From Mastigamoeba balamuthi (taxonomy: Eukaryota > Evosea > Mastigamoebida > Mastigamoebidae), in assembly GCA_902651635.1 (NCBI GenBank), contig CACRSC010000035.1, forward strand, positions 255,176 through 319,175: a stretch of 64,000 nucleotides of DNA, given 5' to 3'. Below are positions 1 to 10,368 of this stretch, piece after piece. The notes under the pieces are model-generated. The model ran no database searches and was not told where the DNA came from. It saw only the letters and a list, made by a program, of their open reading frames with translations. Position 1 is the stretch's first letter; each line of letters opens with the position of its first letter. A program made the position numbers and the translations under genes.

Positions 1-39
1 GTTATAAATTAAGCAGAAAATTAAGTTGTAATGTCCCCT

Positions 40-858
40 TCACCGGGCACGCACTGGCACGCACCCAGAGACGTCGCTGAGGATCTGCTTGGGCTGGGCC
101 ACGGCCACGCGGCGCAGCGCAGACCAGGCGCGCGAGAGGAGGCTGGGGCGGGGCACCCAGTAGTCGATGTGGGCGAACGTGAGGCGCTCGATGGTGCTCG
201 CGTTGCCCACCGCGGACTCGCAGTCCCACAGCTGCTCGCTGACAGTGGGGAGCGTGAGGCCGTGGGGCCACAGTATCGGCTCGAGGGTACCTTGGGACTG
301 GCGTGCGGGAGCGGGAGCGGCGGAGGGTCCAGAGCAGGCGGGCAGCGAAGCAGAGAGCGAGGAGGCTGAGGCCCACAGAGATGACGATGAGGGCTGCGGA
401 AACAGCGGCACTCGCAGGGATGATGTCGATGGCTCCCACAGGCCTCTCGGGCCTCGGTGGGGGCTGCGGGGGCTGTGGGGGCGGCGGTGGGGGCGGTGGG
501 GGCGGTGGGGGATACGGGGGCTGCTGTCTGGGCATCGGTGTGGAGGGCTGCGGACAACTCGAGAGGGAAAAGCAGTGATTTCTGTATTGGTCAGTGCGCT
601 CCAAGTGCACCCCGCAGGTGGTGTGGGCATGGGGGATTGTTTCACCGAAGTTCAACCGAGTAGCAGCTCGCCAACCTGCGACTAACCCCCTCAACGAGCC
701 TACGACACTGGTCGTGTCTGAGTGCAGGGCACCAAAGGCCTGCTGGCTGCTTGTGCATAAGCTTTGTCGAGCACGGAGATGGAGAGGCCTGTAGCATTTG
801 GGGCATCTTCTCGGAAAGGCCCTGCCGGAAAAACTGAGACCTGGGCTCGCATACCTGC
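40..858 (-). CDS. C-terminal exons of a single-pass membrane protein (partial)
   Basis: Three exons join in frame on the minus strand: 858-733 (42 codons, phase 0), 547-291 and 238-40, ending in TGA at 42-40. The last intron (290-239, 52 bp) is GTACCC...TGTCAG. The predicted tail has an extracellular-looking stretch with one N-glycosylation sequon (NAT), a run of about 12 prolines, a hydrophobic segment of about 24 residues ending in the Arg-rich stop-transfer RRSRSR, and a cytoplasmic tail of about 70 residues. No known domain was recognised. It may be a receptor-like or adhesion protein, but that is inference from the layout alone. The 5' part was not resolved and probably lies in 860-1226. 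The GGC/GGT run at 463-515 on the plus strand is simply the poly-proline codons. Confidence 0.55.
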
Positions 859-1226
859 CTGATACAGCGTCGCTGGGGCCAACACACAACACGACACAAA
901 CTTACAGGAGGACAGATCACAAGTCACACCCGGGAGACATAGCTGCTTGTGAGCGAGCTGTCTGTCACAGGGGCTCAGGGTCCACTTGGGGGATGGGGAC
1001 GCAACCGTCTGAGAGCGCAGAGCCACGAAACAGGGCATGAGCCCACATCGCGACTGTAATGAATGACGGGGTTGCCTGCATCAATTGGGTCGTTTGGGTC
1101 ACAGAGCCCATTAGTGCGTCAGGTGACTGCTGCATTCTCCAAGTGATTTGTTCTGGAGGAAAGGAGAGGACAAGGATTGAGCCACTACTGCAGGACTCAC
1201 AGTGCGAGCCCAGCCACACGGGAACC
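859..1226. other. Unresolved upstream exon or intergenic sequence
   Basis: Open frames continue on the minus strand upstream of the membrane-protein exon at 858-733, but no splice-supported exon could be fixed. The 3' end of the next minus-strand gene lies at 1227. Confidence 0.3.
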
Positions 1227-1964
1227 TCAATGGGACAGAAGCTGCGTGCAGAAGGGCTTGTGCAGCAGGCATCTCCCGTCCTTGGCAGCGTCGCACAGCC
1301 TGCGCAGCATCGGAGTGTTGCAGTGCAGGGCCAGCAGGGAGCGGTCAGCCAGCTGCGACCTCTTGGTGGGGTCCAGCAGCCCCACGACCGCCCTGGGCTC
1401 CTCCGCCTGCGTCATCGAGAGCATGGACATGCAGTTGCTCCACGCGCCGATCCTGACGTCGGCGTGGGGCTCCCCGTAGCTCGCGCAGGCCACCAGCAGG
1501 GTCAGCTGCTCCGCCGTCACCCAGAACGACACGCTCCTGACGTGGGCCACGCGTGCGACCTCTGGCGCGAACGGGGCCAGCACGAGGACGCTCTCGGCGC
1601 TGTCCAGACGCGGGGGACGCGGGTACGACTCGATCCAGCGTTCGGCGCACTCGAGCGTGGGCTGCAGCCCCTCGACGTCGCACAGCGCGTGGAGCAGCGT
1701 CTCGTGGGCGATCGTCGGCTCTCCGTAGATGGCATGGCGGAAGCCCGGGCACAGCGTCGACTGCGGGCCGCGACGCAGGACGAGCGGGGTGCCGTTGAGG
1801 GCACAACGGCTGTTGTCGTCGATGAACGCACAGCCGCTGGCCTCGACGGCCCCCGGGAACAGCTGCTGCAGCTGGTCGGGGGCCAGCTCGTAGAGGGCGC
1901 TCGGGGCTGCCTTGATGCCACTGAGGGCCAGCAACGGCCTCGGGTCGCAGTCGCTCGACTCCAT
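1227..1964 (-). CDS. DUF169-like (COG2043-type) protein
   Basis: A single open exon from ATG at 1964 to the stop at 1227 encodes 245 aa. The frame stays open upstream to 2033 and acceptor-like AGs precede the ATG, so this could be the last exon of a longer gene. The C-terminal two thirds carry spaced motifs that resemble DUF169: a hydrophobic strand followed by an APFAPEV segment, a 'W(V)TAEQLTLLVACASYGEP' type segment and a later conserved Cys. DUF169 proteins are mostly known from bacteria and archaea and their function is unknown. The family call is made by eye and is tentative. Base composition matches the neighbouring host exons. Confidence 0.5.
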   Translation of the reverse strand: MESSDCDPRPLLALSGIKAAPSALYELAPDQLQQLFPGAVEASGCAFIDDNSRCALNGTPLVLRRGPQSTLCPGFRHAIYGEPTIAHETLLHALCDVEGLQPTLECAERWIESYPRPPRLDSAESVLVLAPFAPEVARVAHVRSVSFWVTAEQLTLLVACASYGEPHADVRIGAWSNCMSMLSMTQAEEPRAVVGLLDPTKRSQLADRSLLALHCNTPMLRRLCDAAKDGRCLLHKPFCTQLLSH

Positions 1965-3006
1965 GCTGATCGCGTCCGGAGCACTTCTCCTCAAGGGGGG
2001 TTTGTGTTTTGTCTGCAGAACTAATTGTGCCAAAGACTCACGTCAGCCAGAGACGGATCCTTTTATCGTGGCACTGATGGCAAACACGTGCCGCAAACCA
2101 CGTCAGCGGGAATCTGGCTGGTGGTGTGGCCGTATGAGGCAGAAAGGCGTAGCGCAGATATTGTGGCGTCCCAATTGGACAATCGGGGTCACAGTGTGTC
2201 CAAATGAAGGAAGAAAAACGGGTTGTGGCATCCGAATTGCCTGACTCAAATTATCAGCCCACGTGTTGCACAAAGCCAGAGACAATAGACATGGCACCCG
2301 CCAGGAAACCAAGTTACCCATCGAGGAAAATGGAGGGGGGGACCTCACCACGGTCTTGTCGATGGTAGTTCGGTGAGAGCTAGCTTCTCTACGATCCGCG
2401 ACTCGAACCCTCTTCTCCTCAGGCACCCCGTGCTGCACTTCGGCTCGCTGCTCCGCCTGCTTGCTGGGGACACGGGCGCCTGATGCTGTGCCTCTGGCGG
2501 CGGTGGCAACGGGCTGACCCAGTGTCGGACTCTAACAGAGAGGTCCTCAGCGTCGAGGAGATCCAGATGCCCTGGCGGAGCTTCTCGGCCGAGGGCCAGC
2601 GGCTTGACCTGCCAGCCGTCGAACGAGGTACTTGGACAGGGCGGAGCACATGATTCTGGGTGATCTTAGTGCATTCCTGCTCGTTGGCGATTGGCCAGCC
2701 AACTCACGGACCGCGACCGCGCGGTAGGGTACCACAACGGCAGCTACACGGGAAAAGCTGCTCAGCAGCAACCTGAAGGCCAGGGCACCCGCAACTGCAC
2801 ACTCCGCGCGCCCTTCGGCGCCAATGGAATCCCTAACCTCTGCGTCCCACAAGTCCGACCGGGTGGGCATCCACGCACGCTACTTGTGCTCTGCATCTCT
2901 TGTTCTATGTTTCATTGAGCTGGAGAGTCGTTGGTGTGCGCCATTTGGGCCATGTGTGCAGTGGTGGCGAGGCCACAGTGCTCGAGGCGTCGCCCACGAG
3001 GAGAGC
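1965..3006. other. No confident gene; the end next to 3006 is a conserved 3' flank
   Basis: Several mid-length open frames on the minus strand (2420-2870) have no recognisable domain and no clear splice sites. Bases 2880-3006 lie just downstream of the VMO-I gene and match, on the opposite strand, the 3' flank of the papain/VMO-I gene ending at 45869. Confidence 0.4.
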
Positions 3007-3689
3007 CTAGATGGAGGTGCACAGCAGGTGGTCGGCGTTGAGGGCCGTGTCGTCCCCGGTCCCCTGCCTGGGCTCGACCCTCGTGCGGATGCCCGACACG
3101 GCGGTGCCCGCGGGGCACTCGAACCACTGCGACCACTCACCCCAGCTCGTCTTGGTGTGGCTCCACACCACCGCCACGTCGGTGCCTGCGCTGTTGCGGC
3201 AGCGCATCTTGATCGCGTTGAGGGCCGTGTCGTCGCAAGACCCGCAGGACTTCTCCTCCAGCACCTGGAACGCGCTCACGCGGGACCCTGCCGGGCAGAG
3301 GATGGACTCGTCCCACGTGCCCCAGGGGCCCAACGACGACGTGGGGAGGAACCCGTCCTCGCAGATGAGGGCGACGCCGTTGAGGGCCGTGTCGTCGCCG
3401 GTGCCCTGGTCGGCCTCGCTCTTGGTCATGAGGCCCCTGGCGAACCTGCCCTCTGCGCACGAGCCGAGGTCGCCCCAGTCTCCCCACTGCCCGAAGTTGC
3501 CCACCTCCTTGCCATGCGCACAGGCCACCCATGGTCGTGGCCGTGCACGTGAGAGGCGATGCATGTGCTGGTGGCTGGGGAGCGACCCACATAGGCGTTT
3601 GCGGTGCTCGGTTGGACATCGCCGCAGACGGCGACCACGAGGGCCGCCACCACGACCGCCGCTGCGAGTAGTGAAATGTGCTGCTGCAT
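3007..3689 (-). CDS. Secreted stand-alone VMO-I domain protein (protease domain lost)
   Basis: Two exons, 3689-3591 (33 codons) and 3507-3007 (167 codons), join in phase 0 to give 199 aa. Exon 1 is a signal peptide starting MQQHISLLAAAVVVAAL and ending at the AY codons that line up with the exon 1/intron 1 junction of the papain/VMO-I genes (GCC TTY|GT). Exon 2 is a complete vitelline membrane outer layer I (VMO-I) domain with three DDTALN signatures and the GQWGDWGD opening. The papain domain is absent. The 83-bp intron (3590-3508) still holds sequence that matches the end of the papain-to-VMO linker of the paralogs, so coding sequence has become intronic. VMO-I is a secreted beta-prism fold thought to act on or bind chito-oligosaccharides. 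The promoter and 3' flank are shared with the fusion genes. Confidence 0.8.
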
Positions 3690-3771
3690 CTCTGTCCTTC
3701 CTCCTGCCCAGTGCCTGTTGTTTTCTGACCGACCCGCAGCCGAAGCGCTGGGGTCTATCACCCTTCTCGTA

Positions 3772-3779
3772 TGACGTCA
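3772..3779. promoter_or_regulatory. TGACGTCA (CRE-type) site of the VMO-I gene
   Basis: A perfect TGACGTCA palindrome lies 83 bp upstream of the ATG at 3689. A GGTGATAGACC-like block lies about 12 bp nearer to the gene. The same pair sits at the same distance upstream of the papain/VMO-I genes starting at 42703, 43979 and 49295. Confidence 0.6.
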
Positions 3780-4730
3780 CTGCGCTGCGCTTTCTGTGCT
3801 GTCGTCAGCAACAGAAAAGAAGGACCGACACCGGACGGCACCGGTCGTCCCTCGGGGCATGGCACGCGATGCCACGGCCGGCGGCGGGGACGAGCAGGCG
3901 AGGCCACTGGGAAGGCAAATCGTGCAGAGCCCATGTGTGATCCGCAGTGCAGCAGAGCGCCCCAGCGTTGACCCACCGACTCACGGTGGAAAAGTAAGAA
4001 GCCAACACGGTTTAGGTTACCAGAGAACAGTTTTGTCTGGGCCCGCCGAGAACAACAGAAGGTCTCCGGCGGTGCACACCCGAGTGCATCTTCTGCAAGG
4101 CGAGGTACCCGAGCTCAACGCTGCTGCGCCCCAGAAGACGAGCAGGAGCCACTTCTAGGGGGCGTAACTGAACGGTGAGGTGTATAGACCCGCCGGCCTC
4201 ACTCCTGAAGAGGGCCACGACAAGCGGGGAAGACGTCATCACTAAGATTTGTACGGGATGGCCGACATCTATCCTCTGCCAAAGGAAACCCGCGCAGAAC
4301 CGCATCATCGACAGGAAAATATGAGGACCCCAGGGGATGAGGAGATGGCTGACCCCTCTATATGCCACTGCAGCAACAGGGTTCCCGGACCGGGGTCAGT
4401 TCGACAACCAACCGATACGGGTCCAAACCAACTCTCACACCCTTCTCGGTTGGACGAATTCAAATTGAAATGAACGAATTCTGATTTTGTTCTGCACCCT
4501 TTATGGTTATTGCCATGGAGTTTTTTTCCCATCGTCATGCAATCCTCGAGGTACTAACGAGTACCTCGTCTTCTGTGTTATGTGGCGAATCCGATGCCAC
4601 CAGCCGAAAGTTCTCCCCCTCAACTAACTCCGTGTGTCTTGGATGCACTCCGTGAAAGAGTTCGATAGCACTAAATTGAGGGTGAAGGCTGCGGCTACAG
4701 CTACGACAGGCAGGCAATCGTGGCGTACCA
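3780..4730. other. Intergenic, no gene seen
   Basis: Bases 3820-3920 still match the upstream regions of the papain/VMO-I paralogs. Nothing further was recognised up to the inverted-repeat element at 4731. Confidence 0.4.
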
Positions 4731-5124
4731 GCTGATTCTGTCCCACCCTTTCTGTCCCACCCCTAAATATAGGAGAATTTGATCATTCTATGAAATAATT
4801 ATCCTATATTGTATGCTAATGACAAAGTATTTAGCAGAGAGAGTTATCAATTAGTTACCACATTGCATGGGGCAGCATACCAGCATAAAAAGACCCCTTC
4901 AAAAACCACTAACTTGGCTATTTGCAGTCAGGGGAAACCCTTCTTTTTTTTCTGTCAAACTTAGATTGAATATCAATAACAATAATCATTAGCATGTCAC
5001 TTATGTAGATTTCGTTTTCTTCATTGGTACATGTTCATAATGCATGCAATTGATGTCCAGATCTCACTACTTCACCCTGAATTATCAGTTTGATGTGGGA
5101 CAGAAAGGGTGGGACAGAATCAGC
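4731..5124. mobile_element. MITE-like element with perfect 30-bp terminal inverted repeats
   Basis: Bases 4731-4760 and 5095-5124 are exact reverse complements (30 of 30). Each arm starts GCTGATTCTGTCCCACC and contains TCTGTCCCACC twice. The 334-bp interior is AT-rich and has no ORF. A clear target-site duplication was not found. Size, terminal repeats and lack of coding capacity fit a non-autonomous DNA transposon; the superfamily is not assigned. Confidence 0.6.
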
Positions 5125-5369
5125 AGGCTGCTCTTTTCGAGCGGGACTATGGCAAGGCCAAGGGTATGGCCAAGGCTCTCAGTGTGTGAATGAATCAGAG
5201 AACTTCCCGACCCATTTTAAAACCCCTTCATCACACTCCGATGACACCCCAAGCCCTCTCTCTCATCATGCTGCGCAGCCGGCGCTCGTCCTAAACACTG
5301 GCCATGGCCGAGTCCCAGGAATCACAGGAAAAGCACTCCGGCTCTGCTCGGCCATTCCGTGCACTTGTT

Positions 5370-5765
5370 CGGCCACGTCCTGGGTCTCGGCCACGAACAC
5401 GACGAGTGCTTGCTGCGCGGCGTCGTCCCCGGCCAGCAGAGCATTCAGCGAGCCACTGACCGAGCCCCAGAGCGTTAGGCCAGAGCATGCGGCCAATCCA
5501 TTGTCCGCAGTTCAGTGCTCCTTCGTGTAGGGCCACCCGAGTTCACGAAGAGCTCTCCCAGTGCCCGTGTCTGTTGACCCGCGAGGGTCCGCAGTCAGCG
5601 GGCAACGTCAGGGCCACCCCACGAGCTTCTGCAGAACAGACTCCAGAGGCCCGAGCGGACTGCGCCCCTACGGGTCTGACGGCCACTGCACAGCTTGTGA
5701 GCACAGCAGAGGGTACTGAGAATCCTGCGGGGACGATAAATCAAGTGGCAGAAAACAGCAGATGG
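5370..5765 (-). repeat. Duplicated block, copy 1
   Basis: This segment and 7800-8145 are homologous in the same orientation: both contain the minus-strand peptide pattern DDAA-x-QAL-x-V-x-VAE-x-QDVAE, the GGGAGAGCTCTTCGTG stretch, CACAGCTTGTGA and an AATCAAGTG-x-CAGAAAACA tail. The frame is open in the core but no full gene could be built, so it is probably an eroded exon duplicated once. Confidence 0.5.
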
Positions 5766-8700
5766 TCAGAAGGGGTGCGTCCCTCGTGCACGGGGTCGCA
5801 TGGGGGGAGGGGGGGAAAGTCCGCGAAGGCCTCTCAAATACCCCTTGCCCAGGACGAGGGACGCCGTCGTGAGGGGCGCCCCTGGGCGGAGGCGACGGTT
5901 AGCGACCCCTGAGCACCACGCCAGCCTGGGGCGCGTCGAGCACGAGGCTTGTGGGCTGGCGCCTTTCGCTGCCACTCGTCGGGGACGAAGGCAGAGGCGC
6001 AGATCATAGCCCTGGGCCTGGTGATTATCGAGAAAATAATTGATATGGGCGGAAAGTTCGGAAATACAGGGGAGGCGCGTGGCTGCGCTGCTGCTGCCGA
6101 GAAGGAGAGCAAGGCAGCGCCGCAGAGGACGAGAAGGGGTCCAAAGTGAGTGGGAGAGCCCCGCGTCGGTGCCGTCTATTGCCGTGGGTACCTGCCGCCT
6201 GCGGTCGCCGGCGCCGCGGAAAAAACAAGGGGAGGAGAGCATCCAGCCGCGTGCGCTGCCCCTATGCGACCTCCAGTGTTGCCCCTCTCACGCCGCGTCT
6301 CTTACCATCGATTGCTTGTTGTGGCACGCAGCCCGCAGCACAGGCTGACGACGGGCAGAAGGGGAAGTGACCCATAAGTTGCAAAGTCGCAAAGTAAAAC
6401 GTGAGTTTATGCAAGCACGAGATACGGGGATCTTGTTGTGTGGAGTCCCAATGATGATTAAGCTTTACTTCTAAGAGGTCATGAGAGAAAAACCCAAGCC
6501 CACCTGAGGGACTCCTTTTTTTACCCACAGGCAAAGTGCCAGCCGTGGAGATCTATGGGTTCCTCGCTGTAATTGTGTGTGTGTGGGGGGGGCATCTGAT
6601 GCTCCAGTCCGCTGCTGCTGAACGCAGAGACGCCCTCTGCGCCCTCTGCGCGCATGCGTCATGGATGCCCCGGCGTGCTGGCCGTTCAGGCCTGCCTCCA
6701 GTACATGGTCTTTCTCCTCTGTTCTGAAGTTGTTAGCGTGCGACAGGCAAGGCCTGCTACCAAGCCTGCACGCGAGCACAGAGAACATAACAGACAGCCT
6801 CAGCCCACCGTTTTCCCCCTCTGCCCCGCGAACTTCGTGGCAGACCTCAGACAGATTCACTCCTCTGTTGTTGATTCGGTGTCTTGCGTGAGACACTGTG
6901 ATGGTTGCTGCCTCAGGTGTGATGAGAACCACGACACGACGGTGCAGAGACTGCGGCATGGAAACCACACTTGCTTCCCCCCAGAGTCCCAGTCGCCACC
7001 CTCAGAAGAAAACAAGCAACAAATGGGCTCTGGCGACACATAGTGCGGTTCCCTGCGACGGTCTCTAGCTCCTGTTCACTGCAATGAGCGCGAAGGCCAC
7101 CACGAGCCCGGGACCTCAGAAGAGCACGGTGTGGTGCGACATGCATAGTGCATATGTACTATGGACCTCGGTCAGTGGCTGGAACTAACAGCAGTGGCAG
7201 TTAGAAGGCGAGCTTGTGGTGCTGTCCTGCTGCCACGGACCTGTCCAGGAGGGCTGCATCGACTCCACGCAATCTGTGTGATGCACAATTGTCAGAAAGT
7301 GTCAAGAAATATAGAATCCCTCAAGTGGCTTGGGCTCTTCTGTCGTGGCCGTATAATGAGAAAGCTCGCTCCGTACACAAGATCCTGTATGGCGCTGTCA
7401 AGGCATTACCCCGATTTCCCCTATCGACTGGGACATTCACCCTCTGTTCCCTCTGCTGTGCCGCAGTCTGTTGCCCGTGTGCAGCAACACGAGCCTCAAC
7501 TGGACGCGGTGCGAGAGGGGCAACGACGGTGGGCACAGAGATGAGGACGCTATTTGACGTGTGCACGCACTGGCCGTGGACACGGTCGAGACTCATGAGG
7601 TAATGGAAAACCGGAGGGCAGAGGTGGTGCCCGAGGGACGGCGCCACCGACGCGGCGCAAAAGAAGAGCGAGTACGACTCCGCACACAAGGCGCTCGTCT
7701 TGACCACGGCAGAGACTCAGGACGCCACTGAGAAAGTGCACGCCGGGGCCGAGCCATTGCCTTGCGATAGGCGGACTTGGCCCACCTCTGCCGGGTGGCG
7801 CTTTCTCAGCGACGTCCTGGGACTCGGCCACAACCACGTCGAGCGCCTGATGCGCGGCATCGTCCTCGGCCCCCGTAGTTCAACAGAACCACTGGTGCGC
7901 CTGGCGCGCAGTGCTCCTTGGTGTCGGGCAGCCAGAGTCCACGAAGAGCTCTCCCGGCGGTGCTGGCGATTCTGTTGGCCTACGAGGATCCGCAGTTGTG
8001 GGAACCATCAGGTCACCGCCAGCTACAGCAGAGACCAGAGACTCTGAGAGGCCTGTGCCCTGACAGTATCAGACCGCGCTGCCACAGCTTGTGAATAACA
8101 ACAGAGTTAGATTTCGGGCGGAACCTCAAAATCAAGTGACAGAAAACACAAAGCGCCTCGCCGCCTGCGCGCTGCTCTGTGGCCATCAACTATTGTCGCT
8201 CTCGCACCATGTACCATGGAGGCTCGCATGGTGGTGCACGCAGCCTGCGGCACCGTTTTTTGCGAGGGACCAAAACAGGTTGCAGTCAAGACAGCGCGAT
8301 ACGGGCCTCAGGTGTAGTGTCCATGTGATGAACGAAGGGGCACCACCGTGCTCCCTTTTGTGGACTCCACCGGCTCACAGAGGTTTCCCCGTTGAACCTC
8401 AGCAGCTGTGTTGTTCACCTCAGGCCAAATACACAGCCGCACAGCTCAGTGCGAGGTCAGAACGCCTATCAAAGCCTTCTTGCCCCGTGTGCACTGGCGA
8501 GGGCCTAGAGCAGCAGGGGCCCCGATCCGAGGGCCGCTGTCACTGCGAGGGAACCAACCAGCAATCATTTTCCATTATCCAAATTCTATACTCTGTTGTT
8601 CGAGTCGGGTCGCGACAGTGCTCACACGTACTGCTGGTGATCTGCTGCCACTGAACAGCCCGTCCGTCTTCTCGTGGGCACTCCAGACCACACTTTGTTT

Positions 8701-9297
8701 GGCGTTTGGCACCCATGGAATTTTAAACCACAGCTGGACAAACAGACTGAGTGGGTCTCCCACATGATTTGTTCTCTGCATCTCTTGTCGAGGCTTCACG
8801 ACCCGGAGTCGTTTTTCCCAGCAGCAATATGGATCTTCGAGGTGACACGCCCTCCGCTGGCCCATGTCAACCTCGTCGCCACGTTTCTCCGTGGCCTGCA
8901 GTGACATCGCCCTCCCTGTATGGGTGGGCGTGCTGCAGCCTGCAGCCTGCAGCTACACAATGCCACGTTTCGGAGGGTCCCGATTACCTGGGTCCCCTCC
9001 TCGATGCATTGGTATCAGCTCCATCCGTGGTGATGCAGAGAGTCCCGCTGGGCCCACTGCCCTCGTCTACCCGCCTGGGCACCCCCGACTCTGATATTTG
9101 AGTAGAGGCCCAACCGCCACTCCGAGGCGGCCCGCAGACAAGCGCCGTCAAGGCCACGTGGACCGAGGGCCCCAGTGTGCAGTCAACGAGGGACGAGAGT
9201 CGGGCCCAGCTGACCAGACGTCCCGCGTGCATTTGTTTTTTCAACCACTTTGTTTTTCTCACAGGCCGCCCTCCCTCATGCCTTGTAACTATGCAAC
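5766..9297. other. Gene-poor stretch, apart from the repeat at 7640-8145
   Basis: Many short overlapping frames occur on both strands, but none has a recognisable domain, a consistent exon pattern or a paralog in the window. GC is moderate (roughly 50-58%). Confidence 0.4.
7640..8145. repeat. Duplicated block, copy 2, with a short inverted partial copy
   Basis: Bases 7800-8145 are the second copy of 5370-5765. Immediately left of it, 7660-7760 carries a partial copy in the opposite orientation: the plus strand encodes TTAETQDATEKVHAG, facing the minus-strand VVAESQDVAEKAPPG. The two form a local inverted repeat. No gene was recognised. Confidence 0.45.
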
Positions 9298-10018
9298 CGC
9301 GAGCGCTCTCGGCATGCGGGAGGGCGGCGAGCACGTTGCAGGGGCTCGCGAGGCACGTGCTGTTGAAGAGCAGCTGCAGGCCCGCGGCGTCGCCCGAGAC
9401 CACGTCGCCGTTGGCGGCCACGAGCACGTGGACGAGCCCCGCCAGCCGCGAGCCCTCACCGCTGCCGCCGCCGTCGCTGGCGTTGCCCAGGAGCTCCGCG
9501 GACCGCGACAGCCGGACGTACGCGAAGAAGCCGCCGACGTAGCGGCCCTCTGCCGTCCACGACGGCGCCCCCACCGTCACCGTCGGCGCTGCCCCGCGCT
9601 CTCGTCAGTCCCGGGGGCGCGGAGGAGGAGGAGGAGGAGGGAGAGGGCGGACGGTGGACAGAGCCGATGCGGTAGGGGGAGGACCAGAGTGGGGCGTCGT
9701 CGCCGGGGCCTCCGCGGGGGAACGTGAGGTTGCTGAGCCGGTTGCCCGTGCGGCCCCCGTGCACCGACGAGAACGTCAGGCCCAGCGGCGCCAGCAACAG
9801 CGACCCCGCCGCGTCGCCGCCGCCGCCGTACGACGCCCAGACGCGGCCCCAGTCGGCGTTGCCCGCGCCGCTGCCGACGGTCCACCGCCACGAGCTCGCG
9901 GGCACTTTGTCCGCGAACGAGTACACGAAAGTGTCCAGCGTCGCGCTCAGCGCCGCCGCCTCGGCCACCGCGCACGCCGTGCGGCACTCGAGCACCGCCG
10001 CCCCCTGCGCCGCCCGCG
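9298..10018 (-). CDS. Partial gene, extracellular-type protein of unknown family
   Basis: Two exons, 10018-9660 and 9598-9298, join in phase 0 across an intron GTCCACC...GACGAGAG. The acceptor at 10019-10021 (CTCACAG) shows that a 5' exon exists but it was not found; the donor after 9298 (GGTTGCATAG) leads to further 3' exons that were not resolved. The peptide has a Cys pair near its start, Trp-rich and Gly-rich segments, several N-glycosylation sequons (NLT, NAS, NST) and a second Cys pair near the end (STCLASPC). This fits a secreted or cell-surface domain. I do not recognise the family. Confidence 0.45.
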
Positions 10019-10368
10019 CTGTGAGACCGTGGGGCAATCGACCGCTGAGCGCTGCAGGGCGCGTGCCTCCACTGGCACCCAGCCTTGCCCACGCACAGCT
10101 CTCTGTGTCCGCAGTGGCCTCAGCGTGAGAGTGAACACACGGATTGGTTACAATTCTAACGGAAGGGGTGTTGTAATGTGAACAGCGGGGTCGACAATGC
10201 GGTGTGTGAGTCTCACAGGGGGGAGTCAGTAAGCTTCATATGCCACGTTGTTAGGACTATTGGACCTATGTGTCTATGTGTGTCTCACTGATGCGGGAAT
10301 GAGGCCAGATGGCGAAGGGCCAGAAGAAGGAGAGGAGGGGAGATAGGAGCAAATCGAGGGCACGGACA

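Noticed and set aside
463-515. GGC/GGT run as a microsatellite of interest
   Set aside because: On the minus strand it is the poly-proline part of a membrane-protein exon.
7811-7866. Coding gene from the VAESQDVAEK peptide
   Set aside because: No start, stop or splice pattern could be built in either copy; kept only as a repeat.
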